Assembly: GCF_040096055.1 (NCBI RefSeq)
Contig: NZ_JBBMFK010000025.1
Span: 1-57,997 of the forward strand
Reading direction: 5' to 3'
Source: Pseudoflavonifractor intestinihominis
GTDB lineage: Bacteria > Bacillota > Clostridia > Oscillospirales > Oscillospiraceae
DNA: 57,997 nucleotides
The stretch's first letter is position 1; each line of letters opens with the position of its first letter. Of the stretch, positions 8,167 to 17,523 are shown piece by piece. The notes below the pieces were generated by a model, which did no database searches, had not been told where the DNA came from, and saw only the letters and a program-made list of their open reading frames with translations. The position numbers and the translations under genes were made by a program.

Positions 8167-10548
8167 TCAGCCGACCACCACCAGACGGACCTTGCCGCCC
8201 TCCTGGGGGGCGCGGTCATAGTAGATGGTGAGGGTATCCGCATAGGCCCGGGCCTCATTCAGCGAGTCAAACCAGGTCTTGGTGGTATTGTTATAGCAGA
8301 GCACATTGCCGGCGATCGGGAGAACCATATCTCTGGTGGTGACGGTACCGATGGGGGCCTTGCTCTCGGGGTTAATATACTCATTCATCTCAAAGGCAGA
8401 ACGAGGTACATTCTCCACCGCCTTCAGCGCCACCCAGTTGGACAGCTTCGGGACACCGCTGATGGTATCCAGAGAAGCGGCAATGCCCACCAGATCGCCG
8501 TCCTTAATGGGGGCACCGGTGATGAGCTCCTCGCTGTACTGGCCCTTGCCAATTTCTACGGACACAGAGGTGTTGGTGAAACTCACCTGATTTTTCTCAC
8601 CCGTAACAGTCCCCTTCTTGGCAAAGCCGTAGGTGTACTGGTCGCCGGTGACATCGTCAAAGACAATGAAGTTGACCCGACCGGCATAGTCCTTGCCCAC
8701 ATAGGTGATCCTGTCGGCGGGGACAGTGGTCCGGGTGAGCTGATCGAAGGAGATCTCAACGGGCGCGCCCCTGCCTACACGCTCATAGAGCACCACGTTG
8801 TCGGCCAGCTTATCCTCGCCGAGCGTGCGGGCGGCCACGTCCAGAGCGCCGGAGGCGCCGCTGCCGGAGAGACGGGACAGAGACAGCATACCCAGCTTAT
8901 TGGAGGATACTGTCACCAGCTGGCCCTGCATCTGGGCTGCGCTCTCCTCGGTATAGATGGTGGCGCCGGTGAACACGACCTTTTTCCCGTCGGAATCCCG
9001 GATGTCCGCCAGCGGGGTCACGGTGGCGGTGGTGCCCTCCATCTTCGCCACACCCACAGTGGTAGACTTGGCCACGGAGGGAGAGACAGCGCCGGCTACC
9101 TGGCCGTCGGAGGTGAGAAGCAGCGTGACAGTGTCGCCGATTTTAAAAGAGGCCAGATCCGCGTAGGCGCTGGAGAGCACAGGGAAGGTGGCACCCATGA
9201 TGGTGACGCTCAGAGGCGTGGCGGGGCTGGGAGAGACGTTCTCATAGACGCCGGTCAGGCGCAGATCGCAAATATAGAGGGTTTTGGAGGCTTTGTCATA
9301 GGTGGCCACGTCGTACTGGCGGATATCCGACAGCGTGGCGGGCAGACCGTTCTTCAGGATGCGATAGCCTGTATCGTTGCCAACCAGAGAGGCAAAGGGA
9401 TTACCGGAACCGGTGGCCTTGGCCACGACGGCTGTCTCGGAGGCCTGGGTGGAGGGAAGGTAGAGATACTCCAGCTTGCCGGTGGCGCCATAGCGCAGGA
9501 CCAGAGCGGCGCCGGTCTTCAGGTTGAGATAGATATCCCGATAGGTGGTCTCGCCGCTCTCACGGTAGACCGGAGTGTCGGGCGCCACATCCAGCTTCTC
9601 GCCGCCGGAGACCGTCACGGAGTTAATCTCGGCAGACACGACAGAGGTGGCGCGCTGGGTGCCGCCCTGGCTGGGGAGAATGGCGATGACCTTGCTGCCC
9701 TTGTCCAGCACCAGACGGGCACGGGAACCAGCCAGAGCGGTGTCAAAGGGCACATGGTTGGTCTTGTAGGGGTCGGCGGAGCCGGTGGTCAGGATACAGC
9801 CCGCCGTGCCGTCAGCCGCGGTGGCGTCCAGCGAGAGGACCACCGCCTCGTCGGTGATGCTGCCGCCCAGCTGGGTCAGGTAGGGAGACTCGGAGTCCTT
9901 GGGGGCGGTGTACAGCATGTTCTCAAAGAGAATGGCGGTCTGGCCCCGGGTGATGGTGGAGTTCCAGGTGAGGGACAGGCCGTCGGTCAGGCCGATGACC
10001 GAGGCGGCGGCCAGATAGCCGCTGTACCAGGGAGAGCCCGCCGCCACGTCGGAGGCGGTATACCCCAGCATGCGCATCATGGTGGTGACCGCCTCGGCAA
10101 AGGTGATGGTCCGACCGGGCTGGAAGGTGCCGTCGCCCACGCCTACCATCAGCATTTCGCCGCCGCTGCCGTCCTCACCGCCGCCAAGGCGGGTGGAGGC
10201 GGCCAGGTTGATATAGCCCCGGGCCCAGTGGTCGCCCTTCACGTCCAGAAAGATGGTCCGGTTCATCTGGGCGGAGGCCTCCTCGCCCTTGCCCATGATC
10301 TCAATGGCCATCTTGCAGAACTCGGCCCGAGTCAGGGTGCCGCCCGGGTTGAAGAGGGTGCCGCCGGTGCCGTTGACCACGCCCAGGAGGCGCAGCACCT
10401 CGGCAGCCTCGGACACGTCGGGGTCGGTGATGTCGGTAAAGCCGGAGACACTGGTGGTGCCGGCAGCCGCAGAGGCGGGAACCACCGTCAGCAGGCCGCA
10501 CAGCAGAGCCACCGAGAGCAGACCGGCAAGGAATCGTTTGATTTTCAT
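8167..10548 (-). CDS. SLH-domain surface protein
   Basis: The 793-residue secreted protein has a signal peptide (MKIKRFLAGLLSVALLCGLL, cleavage near ASA-AA) and S-layer homology repeats over about residues 35-215. These show GFTDITD, GTLTRAEFCKMA, DHWARGYINLAA, GTFQPGRTITFAEAVTTM and WYSGYLAAA. SLH domains anchor proteins to secondary cell-wall polymers. The remaining 550 residues are rich in beta-strand, Thr, Ser and Val, with no recognised catalytic motif. RBS GGGAGAGAAAT before the ATG. Convergent with the wal operon and read in the same direction as the upstream exporter genes. A structural or scaffolding surface role is inferred. Confidence 0.85.
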   Translation of the reverse strand: MKIKRFLAGLLSVALLCGLLTVVPASAAAGTTSVSGFTDITDPDVSEAAEVLRLLGVVNGTGGTLFNPGGTLTRAEFCKMAIEIMGKGEEASAQMNRTIFLDVKGDHWARGYINLAASTRLGGGEDGSGGEMLMVGVGDGTFQPGRTITFAEAVTTMMRMLGYTASDVAAGSPWYSGYLAAASVIGLTDGLSLTWNSTITRGQTAILFENMLYTAPKDSESPYLTQLGGSITDEAVVLSLDATAADGTAGCILTTGSADPYKTNHVPFDTALAGSRARLVLDKGSKVIAILPSQGGTQRATSVVSAEINSVTVSGGEKLDVAPDTPVYRESGETTYRDIYLNLKTGAALVLRYGATGKLEYLYLPSTQASETAVVAKATGSGNPFASLVGNDTGYRILKNGLPATLSDIRQYDVATYDKASKTLYICDLRLTGVYENVSPSPATPLSVTIMGATFPVLSSAYADLASFKIGDTVTLLLTSDGQVAGAVSPSVAKSTTVGVAKMEGTTATVTPLADIRDSDGKKVVFTGATIYTEESAAQMQGQLVTVSSNKLGMLSLSRLSGSGASGALDVAARTLGEDKLADNVVLYERVGRGAPVEISFDQLTRTTVPADRITYVGKDYAGRVNFIVFDDVTGDQYTYGFAKKGTVTGEKNQVSFTNTSVSVEIGKGQYSEELITGAPIKDGDLVGIAASLDTISGVPKLSNWVALKAVENVPRSAFEMNEYINPESKAPIGTVTTRDMVLPIAGNVLCYNNTTKTWFDSLNEARAYADTLTIYYDRAPQEGGKVRLVVVG

Positions 10549-10598
10549 ATTTCTCTCTCCCTTATAGATGGAGTTGGGGTCATGCGAAAACGACAGGC

Positions 10599-11876
10599 TT
10601 ACTCGGCCCGCAGGGCTTCCACAGGCTGGAGGCCGCTGGCCTTGATGGCGGGATAGAGGCCGAAGATGATGCCCAGGCCCACCGAGATGGCAAAGGCGCC
10701 CACGGTGATGCCGGCGTTGGGCAGCAGTATAATACCCAATGTCTGCTTACAGACGATCAGCGTGCCCACGTAGCCCACGCCGATGCCCAGAATACCGCCG
10801 ATGCCGCAGATCATACAGGCCTCAATGAGGAACTGGATAATAATGCTCTTCCGCTCCGCGCCGATGGCCTTGCGGATGCCGATCTCACGGGTACGCTCGG
10901 TGACGGTGACCAGCATGATGTTCATGATGCCGATGCCGCCCACCAGCAGGGAGATGGCCGCAATGCCGCCCAGCAGCATCTGCTGGCTCTTGTTGGCCTC
11001 TTCGGTAGAGTCGATGTAGTTGTCAGGAGAATAGACATTGTAGTAGCCGTAGCTGTTTCCAGTTTTAGAGTCACCGATCAGGCCCTTCAGAAAGCCCTCC
11101 AGACGGGCGGCCGCCTCCTGAGTGGAGGCGGCATCTTTTGCTTTGACAATAAAGTCAGAGTTGCTGGAGGAGACATTGCCGGAACCGGCTACCTGGAAGG
11201 CACGGGTGGTGGTGTAAGGCAGGAGAATGAAGTTGTCCTGCTGAACATAGTGTTTGGTCTCCTCGGTAAGTGTTTTCTCATTGATGCGGGACTCATAGAC
11301 ACCAATGACTTTGAAGGGGACGCCGTCAAAGAGCATGGTCTCGCCGATAGGATTTGCATAGTTAAAGAACAGTTTGGCGGCGTAGGAGCCCAGAACGCAC
11401 ACCTGACTGCCTCGCTGTACATCCAGATAGGTCAGGTCCCGGCCCTTGGCAATGGTGGCGTTGTTGCAGGCCGCCCACTGGTCGCTGCCCATCCAGATCT
11501 GGGGGGGCTGGACACTGCCGTCGTCCGAGTACATGTTGTTGGAATTCTTGGCCCCGTACTGCACGGTGAACCAGCAGTACTGGTTGGGCGTCACACCCAC
11601 CACCAGGTCGTCCAGCTGCTTGCAGTAGTTGTAGAGACTGTTGAATACCACGTCGTCGCTGGAGCCACCCGTCCACTTATAGGCGGAGACCTGGATCTGG
11701 TTGGTGCCCATGGACTTCATCAGGTCCATCATCTGCTTGGTGGTGCCCTGGGCGTAGGTCACCAGGATGATGACCGCCGCCAGACCGATGATGACGCCCA
11801 GCATGGTGAGAAAGGTGCGGCCCTTCCGGGCGGCAATGGACTTGGCCGCCAGCTTGATGGTCTGTTTTAAGTTCAC
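10599..11876 (-). CDS. ABC transporter permease, MacB/FtsX type
   Basis: The 425-residue permease has the MacB layout: a first membrane helix (RTFLTMLGVIIGLAAVIILV), a large extracytoplasmic domain (about residues 50-280), and three C-terminal helices (GGIAAISLLVGGIGIMNIMLV..., TEACMICGIGGILGIGVGY-like region, ITVGAFAISVGLGIIFGLYPA). It carries the conserved TERTREIGIRKAIGA coupling segment. It starts with GTG at 11876 and overlaps the ATPase stop by four bases. With the ATPase and the HlyD-type protein it forms a tripartite-like exporter; in Gram-positives such systems expel peptides or antibiotics. The substrate is unknown. Confidence 0.92.
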   Translation of the reverse strand: MNLKQTIKLAAKSIAARKGRTFLTMLGVIIGLAAVIILVTYAQGTTKQMMDLMKSMGTNQIQVSAYKWTGGSSDDVVFNSLYNYCKQLDDLVVGVTPNQYCWFTVQYGAKNSNNMYSDDGSVQPPQIWMGSDQWAACNNATIAKGRDLTYLDVQRGSQVCVLGSYAAKLFFNYANPIGETMLFDGVPFKVIGVYESRINEKTLTEETKHYVQQDNFILLPYTTTRAFQVAGSGNVSSSNSDFIVKAKDAASTQEAAARLEGFLKGLIGDSKTGNSYGYYNVYSPDNYIDSTEEANKSQQMLLGGIAAISLLVGGIGIMNIMLVTVTERTREIGIRKAIGAERKSIIIQFLIEACMICGIGGILGIGVGYVGTLIVCKQTLGIILLPNAGITVGAFAISVGLGIIFGLYPAIKASGLQPVEALRAE

Positions 11877-12568
11877 AGCCAGTCCACCTCCTGCTGCCCG
11901 TCAGATACAATCTGACCGTCTGAAATGCGAACCACCCGGGGCACCGTGGCCGCGATGCCGTTGTCATGGGTGATGAGAATCACGGTGGTCCCCTCCTTAT
12001 AAAGACGCCGGAGGATGTCCAGTACGTGGATGCCGGTCTTGGAGTCCAGCGCGCCGGTGGGCTCGTCGGCCAGAATAATGGGGGGATGAGTGCCGATGGC
12101 CCGGGCGATGGCCACCCGCTGCTGCTGACCGCCCGACATCTCCGTGGGCTTGTGGTCCCGCCGGTCCCACAGGGACACCCGCTCCAGCGCGTCCCGCACC
12201 CGCTCCCGCCGGACGGAGGCCTTGATGCCCTGGTAAATCAGGGGCAGCTCCACATTTTCGTAGGCGGAGAGGGCGGGGATCAGATTGAAGCCCTGAAAGA
12301 TAAAGCCGATCTGTTTGTTGCGCACATGGGAGAGCTGCCGGTCCGACAGGTCGGTGACGTCGGTGCCGTCCAGATGGTACTCCCCGTAGGTGGGGATGTC
12401 CAGACAGCCGATCAGGTTCATCAGCGTGGACTTGCCCGAGCCGGACTGGCCCACAATGGCCACAAACTCGCCCCGGTCGATGGTGAGGGACACGCCGTTC
12501 AGGGCGCGCACCTCACGCTCCTCTCCCTCGTTATAAATCTTGAATACATCTTTTATATCAATGAGCAT
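11873..12568 (-). CDS. ABC transporter ATP-binding protein, MacB/LolD type
   Basis: The 231-residue ATPase has Walker A GQSGSGKST, Q-loop FIFQGFNLIP, signature MSGGQQQR, Walker B IILADEPTGALD and the H-loop ITHD. This is the LolD/MacB subfamily that powers mechanotransmission rather than bulk substrate transport. The start at 12568 follows AGGAGATGATGGA; longer in-frame readings lack a good site. It lies 28 bases after the HlyD-type gene and overlaps the permease gene by four bases, so the three genes form one operon. Confidence 0.95.
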   Translation of the reverse strand: MLIDIKDVFKIYNEGEEREVRALNGVSLTIDRGEFVAIVGQSGSGKSTLMNLIGCLDIPTYGEYHLDGTDVTDLSDRQLSHVRNKQIGFIFQGFNLIPALSAYENVELPLIYQGIKASVRRERVRDALERVSLWDRRDHKPTEMSGGQQQRVAIARAIGTHPPIILADEPTGALDSKTGIHVLDILRRLYKEGTTVILITHDNGIAATVPRVVRISDGQIVSDGQQEVDWL

Positions 12569-12596
12569 TCCATCATCTCCTTTTGACAGGAGCGGC

Positions 12597-14378
12597 TCAG
12601 CCCGCCTTGGAGGAGGCGCTGGCCCTGCGGCCATAATAGTTGCCGTCCGCGCTGGGGGTATTGTTATACACCATGTCGCCGTCGTTGAGGCCGGAGGTGA
12701 TCTCCACGTTGGTGTCGTCGTTCAGGCCCAGCTCCACCGGGATAACCGCGCAGTCGTCAGGGATCTCCTCCTGCATTTCCTCGGGCAGGACGGACTTGTC
12801 AATGGCGTTCTCGGGGGCCTCCTGGCCGGGCTGGAGCTGGATGTAGACCACAGGCTGGGGCTTTTCCGCGCCCTCGGAGGTGTAGTACCGCACATCCTGG
12901 CTGGGGATGATGATGCCGGTGCTCTCAGCGGCGGTGAACTCATAGTCCAGATAGTAGCCGCCCATCAGGGTGCCGGTGGGATTGTCCACCCGGATAGTGG
13001 CGGGGAACACGGTGACGCCGTTTTCATTGGTGCCCTGGACGGCCACGGTCTCCACCACGCCCATGTAGCTGTTGCCGTTCCAGTCGGACAGGTTGATGGT
13101 CATGCCCTCGGAGATGTACTGCCGGTTGTGGTCGTCCACCTGGATGTTGACCGTCATAACCGCATTGTCCGCGATGACGATGGCCGTGGTGCCCGAAGTG
13201 ACCTCCATGTCCGGCATCAGGGAGCAGGTGACCACGGTGCCCGAAATGGGCGCCACGGCGGAGAAGTTCTGCACGTTCTTCTCGGCGTCAGTCACCGCCT
13301 GCTGGGCCTTTGTCAGGGACTCCTGGGCGGTGTTGATCTGCTCCTGCTTGGCGCGGATCTGCTCGTCAATATCGTTGGTGCCCTGGACCAGCAGCACCTG
13401 ACCCGCGGTGACATTGGCGTAATTCATCAGATCCGCCACCTGCTCCACAGGCCCGGCGGCCTTGGTGGCGATGGTGGTGGTCTGGTAGTAGGCCAGCTTG
13501 CCGCTCTCGTAGGGGTAGATGGGGACGCCGGCGGAGTCGGTCAGAGAGGCGGAGGCCACCATGTCGGCAGTCAGGGTGCCCGGGTTGTCCAGCACAAAGA
13601 TGACCTCAAAGGTCACCGAGCCCTCGGGGACGATGCGCTCCACCTTGTTGATCTTCTCCACCGTGCCGGTGAGGGTGGCCATGACGGCGGGAATGGAGAT
13701 CTCCGCCGTCTGACCCACCTGGATGTCGTTCTCATAGGCGTAGCTGTAGTACAGAGACAGCTTCAGCTTGGTGTCGTCCACCAGAACGGCGATCTGGGTG
13801 CCCGAACTCATGGGGTCCCCTACCTTAATATCAGAGACCTCGGTCAGCTTGCCGCCGTGGGGAGCGGTGATGGTCAGGTCGCCCCGGCTCTTCTGCAGGT
13901 CGGCCATCTCCTGGTTGAGCTTGGACATGGACTCCTGCTGGGCCACCAGCGCCTCCTGGGCGTTCTTGAGCGCCTCCTCCGCGGCGGGGGAGGTGACGAC
14001 GTAGAGAAGATCGCCGGCGTTGACCACCTGGCCCTGAGTCACATACACCTCCTGGACCACGCCGTCAGCCGCCAGGGTGATGGTGGCGGAGTCCTTGGCG
14101 TTGGCTGCGCCGCCGCCCCGGACCGTGGTGGAGATGGTGCCGGTGGAAGCCCTGTCATAGATGGGCTCGCCCAGGTTGGAGTCCTTATGGTCGGTAAACA
14201 CAAAGTACCACAGGGCCCAGGCCGCAGCGGCGATGACCGCCAGGACAATGATTGCAGTGATGATGTTCTTGACGATCTTCTTGTTCTTCTTCTTCCGCTC
14301 CGGAGCCTTTCCAGAGGGCTGGGGAGCCGGTGTGTGAACGGGCGCCGGGTCCATGACGGGGGTGTTCTGTTCAGCCAT
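12597..14378 (-). CDS. Membrane-fusion (HlyD/MacA-type) exporter subunit
   Basis: The 593-residue protein has a proline-rich cytoplasmic N-terminus, a lysine patch and one membrane helix (about residues 38-60). Two biotinyl-lipoyl-like segments follow (GVVQEVYVTQGQVVNAGDLLY and APISGTVVTCSLMP), along with coiled-coil stretches (KNAQEALVAQQESMSKLNQEM and the IDEQIRAKQEQINTAQESL region). A beta-barrel part completes the periplasmic-adaptor fold. Two lipoyl/coiled-coil sections make it longer than typical MacA (about 370 aa). It is the first gene of the exporter operon. Start at 14378 because GGAGG lies eight bases upstream; the ATG at 14384 is too close. Confidence 0.88.
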   Translation of the reverse strand: MAEQNTPVMDPAPVHTPAPQPSGKAPERKKKNKKIVKNIITAIIVLAVIAAAAWALWYFVFTDHKDSNLGEPIYDRASTGTISTTVRGGGAANAKDSATITLAADGVVQEVYVTQGQVVNAGDLLYVVTSPAAEEALKNAQEALVAQQESMSKLNQEMADLQKSRGDLTITAPHGGKLTEVSDIKVGDPMSSGTQIAVLVDDTKLKLSLYYSYAYENDIQVGQTAEISIPAVMATLTGTVEKINKVERIVPEGSVTFEVIFVLDNPGTLTADMVASASLTDSAGVPIYPYESGKLAYYQTTTIATKAAGPVEQVADLMNYANVTAGQVLLVQGTNDIDEQIRAKQEQINTAQESLTKAQQAVTDAEKNVQNFSAVAPISGTVVTCSLMPDMEVTSGTTAIVIADNAVMTVNIQVDDHNRQYISEGMTINLSDWNGNSYMGVVETVAVQGTNENGVTVFPATIRVDNPTGTLMGGYYLDYEFTAAESTGIIIPSQDVRYYTSEGAEKPQPVVYIQLQPGQEAPENAIDKSVLPEEMQEEIPDDCAVIPVELGLNDDTNVEITSGLNDGDMVYNNTPSADGNYYGRRASASSKAG

Positions 14379-14414
14379 TTTCATTTCCTCCTATTGCCAT
14401 AGGTTCTCATCATC

Positions 14415-14482
14415 ATTGTAGCATGGGGGAACAGGGGAAAGCACTACAAATGAATGACAAGTTGTTAAGATAACCTTAAGAT
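14415..14482 (-). promoter_or_regulatory. Exporter promoter with OmpR-type direct repeats
   Basis: On the minus strand an extended -10 (TGCTACAAT; core at 14415-14420) lies about 40 bases before the HlyD-type start. Upstream, ATCTTAA occurs twice with four bases between (14465-14471 and 14476-14482), a period of 11 bp. Direct repeats of this period are typical of OmpR-family response regulator sites. Which regulator binds is not known. Confidence 0.5.
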
Positions 14483-14824
14483 TCAGCCTCCTGTCTTTTA
14501 GACGCAGAGAAAGAAAAAAAGTTACCGTCCGAAAGAAAAAAGATGCACGCCCAAGCGCATCGCGGCGGCCCGAAACAAGCCCATGGAGAGGCGCCGCTGC
14601 CGGGGACGGACAGCGGGCCGGAGCACAGCACCGGGGCCTGAAACGGGGGCCTCTACCTTATATGTATTGAAAACACGGAAATGTTACAGCCAAACGAAAA
14701 TAATCAAAAAATTTTAAAAACAGGGCGGGAACCTTTTAAATGGCCATATCGTCTAACAAAAAATGATAAGACAGGAACGGCAAGGTCGTAGTTTTACGGT
14801 TGTGTTACAAATGGGGGAAACCGC

Positions 14825-14853
14825 TTGACGATTTCGCCGGGATGTATTATCAT
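14825..14853 (+). promoter_or_regulatory. Promoter of the S-layer gene
   Basis: TTGACG (14825-14830), a spacer of exactly 17, and TATCAT (14848-14853) make a good sigma-A promoter, giving a leader of about 75 nt. The rest of the 560-base gap (14379-14824) holds only the divergent exporter control region and AT-rich stretches; no gene is seen. Confidence 0.75.
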
Positions 14854-14936
14854 GCCCACAGAGGCAAGGGGTGCGGTACTGTGCGGAAACGCTTAGTTTG
14901 CCCCCCACACTCAAAATTTAGAAGGAGGAATTCCAA

Positions 14937-17444
14937 ATGAGAAACCTCAAGCGGGTCCTCAGCCTGGCTCTGGCCTCCGTCATGCTCATCGGCATGATGG
15001 TCATTGGCGCCGGCGCTGCGGACAAGACTGCGGCTGACCTGACCGATATGGACAAGGTCACCAACAAAGAGGCTGTCTCCGTGATGGTCGATCTGGGCAT
15101 CATCGTGGGCAAGCCTGACGGTTCCTATGCCCCCACTGAGGGCGTGGACCGCGCCACCATGGCCAAGCTCATCACCTACGTGCTGATGGGCGACGTGGAC
15201 GCTGCCATCTTCGAGGGCACTTCCACCGATCTGACCGACATCGACACCAACTGGGCCGAGGGCTACATCAAGTACTGCTATGCCAACGGCATCATCTCCG
15301 GTGACGGCCAGGGCCACTTCTTCCCCACCCAGGGCGTGACCGTTGTTCAGGCCGCCAAGATGCTGCTGGTGGCTCTGGGCTATGACGCCAACGCCAGCAA
15401 GTACCAGGGCAACTCCATGTGGTCCGTCAACATCATGAAGGACGCTCAGGTTGCCGGCCTGCTCAACGGCGTTGAGGGTACCGCTAACGACACCCTGACC
15501 CGTGACGGCGCTGCTCAGATGATCTACAACACCCTGAACGCCAAGACTGTGACCCCCAAGTTCCAGTACGACATGGGCGTGCAGTACCTGAGCGAGTATG
15601 TTGTTGACTCCACCACCCTGGGCTATCAGACCTACGGCATGGTGAAGGTGAACCCCACTGTGACCGGCATCGAGGACGGCAAGGCCGTTCTGGATCCCGC
15701 CATTGCGGGCACCAACAAGCTGTCCATCAGCAAGACCCTGACCGCTACCCCCGACATGGTCGGCAACGTTGTCACCCTGTACGTGAAGGGCACCCTGAAC
15801 ACCGACGGCACCTACAAGGCCAGCAGCCTGATCTCCAGCTCCCTGGTCATCAGCGCCACCAACGTTCTGGGCACCAGCACCGACGGCACCAAGGTGACCG
15901 GCTATGAGGCTGGCAAGACCAACGACCTGACCACCAACAAGACCGCCAACAAGACCTACATCGCCGAGCTGGATGAGTCCGTCAACTACTTCGAGAACGG
16001 CACCATGCTGGACAACGTGGCTGCTGCCAACGCCGCCATCAAGGTCGGTACCGTTGTTGAGCTGATCGACGCCAACGGCAACGGCAAGGCTGAACTGGTC
16101 AAGCTGACCAACAAGTCCGTCAAGACCGTCTCCGGCGACGTCAAGACCAAGACCGAGGATGACGTGCTGATGGTCTCCGTCCCCGGCGTCACCACCAACT
16201 ATGTCGAGGCCAAGAGCGTCTCCGGCTACGAGGGCCTGGCCAAGAACGACGTGGTCCTGACCGTTGAGATCGGCGGCGTGACCTACATCGAGAAGGCCAA
16301 CACCGTTGAGGGCGTTGTCACCGGTATCAAGAACAACACCTACAAGGTCGACGGTGTGTACTACGGTGTGTCCGGCCTGGTTGTCAACGGCATGGAGGGC
16401 TACACCGCCAACGACTTCAAGAACACCTACACCTTCTACCTGGACAACGGCAACAACATCGTGAAGGCCGTCAAGGTCACCGAGGAGACCGTCACCAAGA
16501 CCGCCGTGGTTCTCGACTACGGCAAGATCACCAGCAGCGCTATCGGCGCCAGCTTCGTGGCTCAGGCTCAGCTGCTGTTCGAGGACGGCACCGTTGAGGT
16601 CGTCGAGATGAGCAAGTTCGGCGGCAAGACCGTCGTGAACGCCGACGCTGGTGAGAACCAGGTCAACTATGACACTGTTGCTGCCAACAAGGGCGTGTTC
16701 GTCGACTACTCCGTCGACAAGGACGGCAAGTACGAGCTGACTCTGGTCGACTCTGCTGAGCCCATTGCCACCGATAAGGGCATCACCACCAACACCGCTA
16801 AGTTCGACGGCACCAACATCGCCAACGCCAACACCATCTTCCTGGTGAAGAAGGGCACTACCTACACCGCTTACAAGGGCATCGCCAATGTTCCCAGCAT
16901 CGCCAAGGCTGACCTGAAGAGCGGCCAGGTCGTGAGCAAGGACGGCGTGGCTACCTACGTCTACATCGTGGCTGACAAGTTCACCGGCGACGTGGCTGCT
17001 GCCAAGTATGCTTACATCCTGAACAAGGACGCCTATGAGGTCGTTTCCGATGGCAACAACGGTCTGGATTATGTCTATGCCGCTATCGTGGACGGCGTGA
17101 AGACCACCCTGACCGTGGACACCACCGACTACGTCAAGGTCAACGGCCTGGTCACCTATGTGACCACCGACGGCGTGGTGAGCGAGGCAGTCAAGCCTGT
17201 GACTCCCGCCACTGGCCTGAAGTCCATCTCCGGCGGCGTCATGGTCGTCGGCGCTGACGAGACCGCTTACCTGTACAACGACAGCACCGTCTTCTACGCC
17301 ATCAACGAGAAGACCGGCGACGTGGAGACCGTGACCGCCAGCGACATCGCTGCCAGCGAGACCGCCAAGGTCGCCGTCGTGCTCGCCGATGGTACCACCA
17401 ACAACACCGCTTCCGTGGTGTTCGTGATCACCCCCGCTGTGTAA
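14937..17444 (+). CDS. Probable S-layer protein with SLH domains
   Basis: The 835-residue secreted protein has a signal peptide (MRNLKRVLSLALASVMLIGM..., cleavage near GAGA-AD). SLH repeats span about residues 30-205 (VTNKEAVSVMVDLGIIVG, DRATMAKLITYVL, WAEGYIKYCYANGIISG, GVTVVQAAKMLLVALGY, LTRDGAAQMIYNTL). The long remainder is rich in Thr, Val, Asn, Lys and Asp and nearly free of Cys and Trp, as in S-layer subunits. Many codons end in T or use GTT/GCT, unlike neighbouring genes, which suggests selection for very high expression. It has a strong promoter, an AAGGAGG ribosome binding site and a strong terminator. Confidence 0.88.
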   Translation: MRNLKRVLSLALASVMLIGMMVIGAGAADKTAADLTDMDKVTNKEAVSVMVDLGIIVGKPDGSYAPTEGVDRATMAKLITYVLMGDVDAAIFEGTSTDLTDIDTNWAEGYIKYCYANGIISGDGQGHFFPTQGVTVVQAAKMLLVALGYDANASKYQGNSMWSVNIMKDAQVAGLLNGVEGTANDTLTRDGAAQMIYNTLNAKTVTPKFQYDMGVQYLSEYVVDSTTLGYQTYGMVKVNPTVTGIEDGKAVLDPAIAGTNKLSISKTLTATPDMVGNVVTLYVKGTLNTDGTYKASSLISSSLVISATNVLGTSTDGTKVTGYEAGKTNDLTTNKTANKTYIAELDESVNYFENGTMLDNVAAANAAIKVGTVVELIDANGNGKAELVKLTNKSVKTVSGDVKTKTEDDVLMVSVPGVTTNYVEAKSVSGYEGLAKNDVVLTVEIGGVTYIEKANTVEGVVTGIKNNTYKVDGVYYGVSGLVVNGMEGYTANDFKNTYTFYLDNGNNIVKAVKVTEETVTKTAVVLDYGKITSSAIGASFVAQAQLLFEDGTVEVVEMSKFGGKTVVNADAGENQVNYDTVAANKGVFVDYSVDKDGKYELTLVDSAEPIATDKGITTNTAKFDGTNIANANTIFLVKKGTTYTAYKGIANVPSIAKADLKSGQVVSKDGVATYVYIVADKFTGDVAAAKYAYILNKDAYEVVSDGNNGLDYVYAAIVDGVKTTLTVDTTDYVKVNGLVTYVTTDGVVSEAVKPVTPATGLKSISGGVMVVGADETAYLYNDSTVFYAINEKTGDVETVTASDIAASETAKVAVVLADGTTNNTASVVFVITPAV

Positions 17445-17473
17445 TCTGACGATTCACACAGTCACAAGAGCAA

Positions 17474-17510
17474 AAAAGGGACCCCGGGCCTTTGGCCCGG
17501 GGTCCCTTTT
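17474..17510. terminator. Bidirectional terminator between S-layer and tail-fibre-like genes
   Basis: A 17-bp perfect stem (AAAAGGGACCCCGGGCC, loop TTT) is flanked by A6 and T4. It serves the S-layer gene on the plus strand and the convergent gene ending at 17524. Confidence 0.92.
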
Positions 17511-17523
17511 GTCATGCCTGTTT

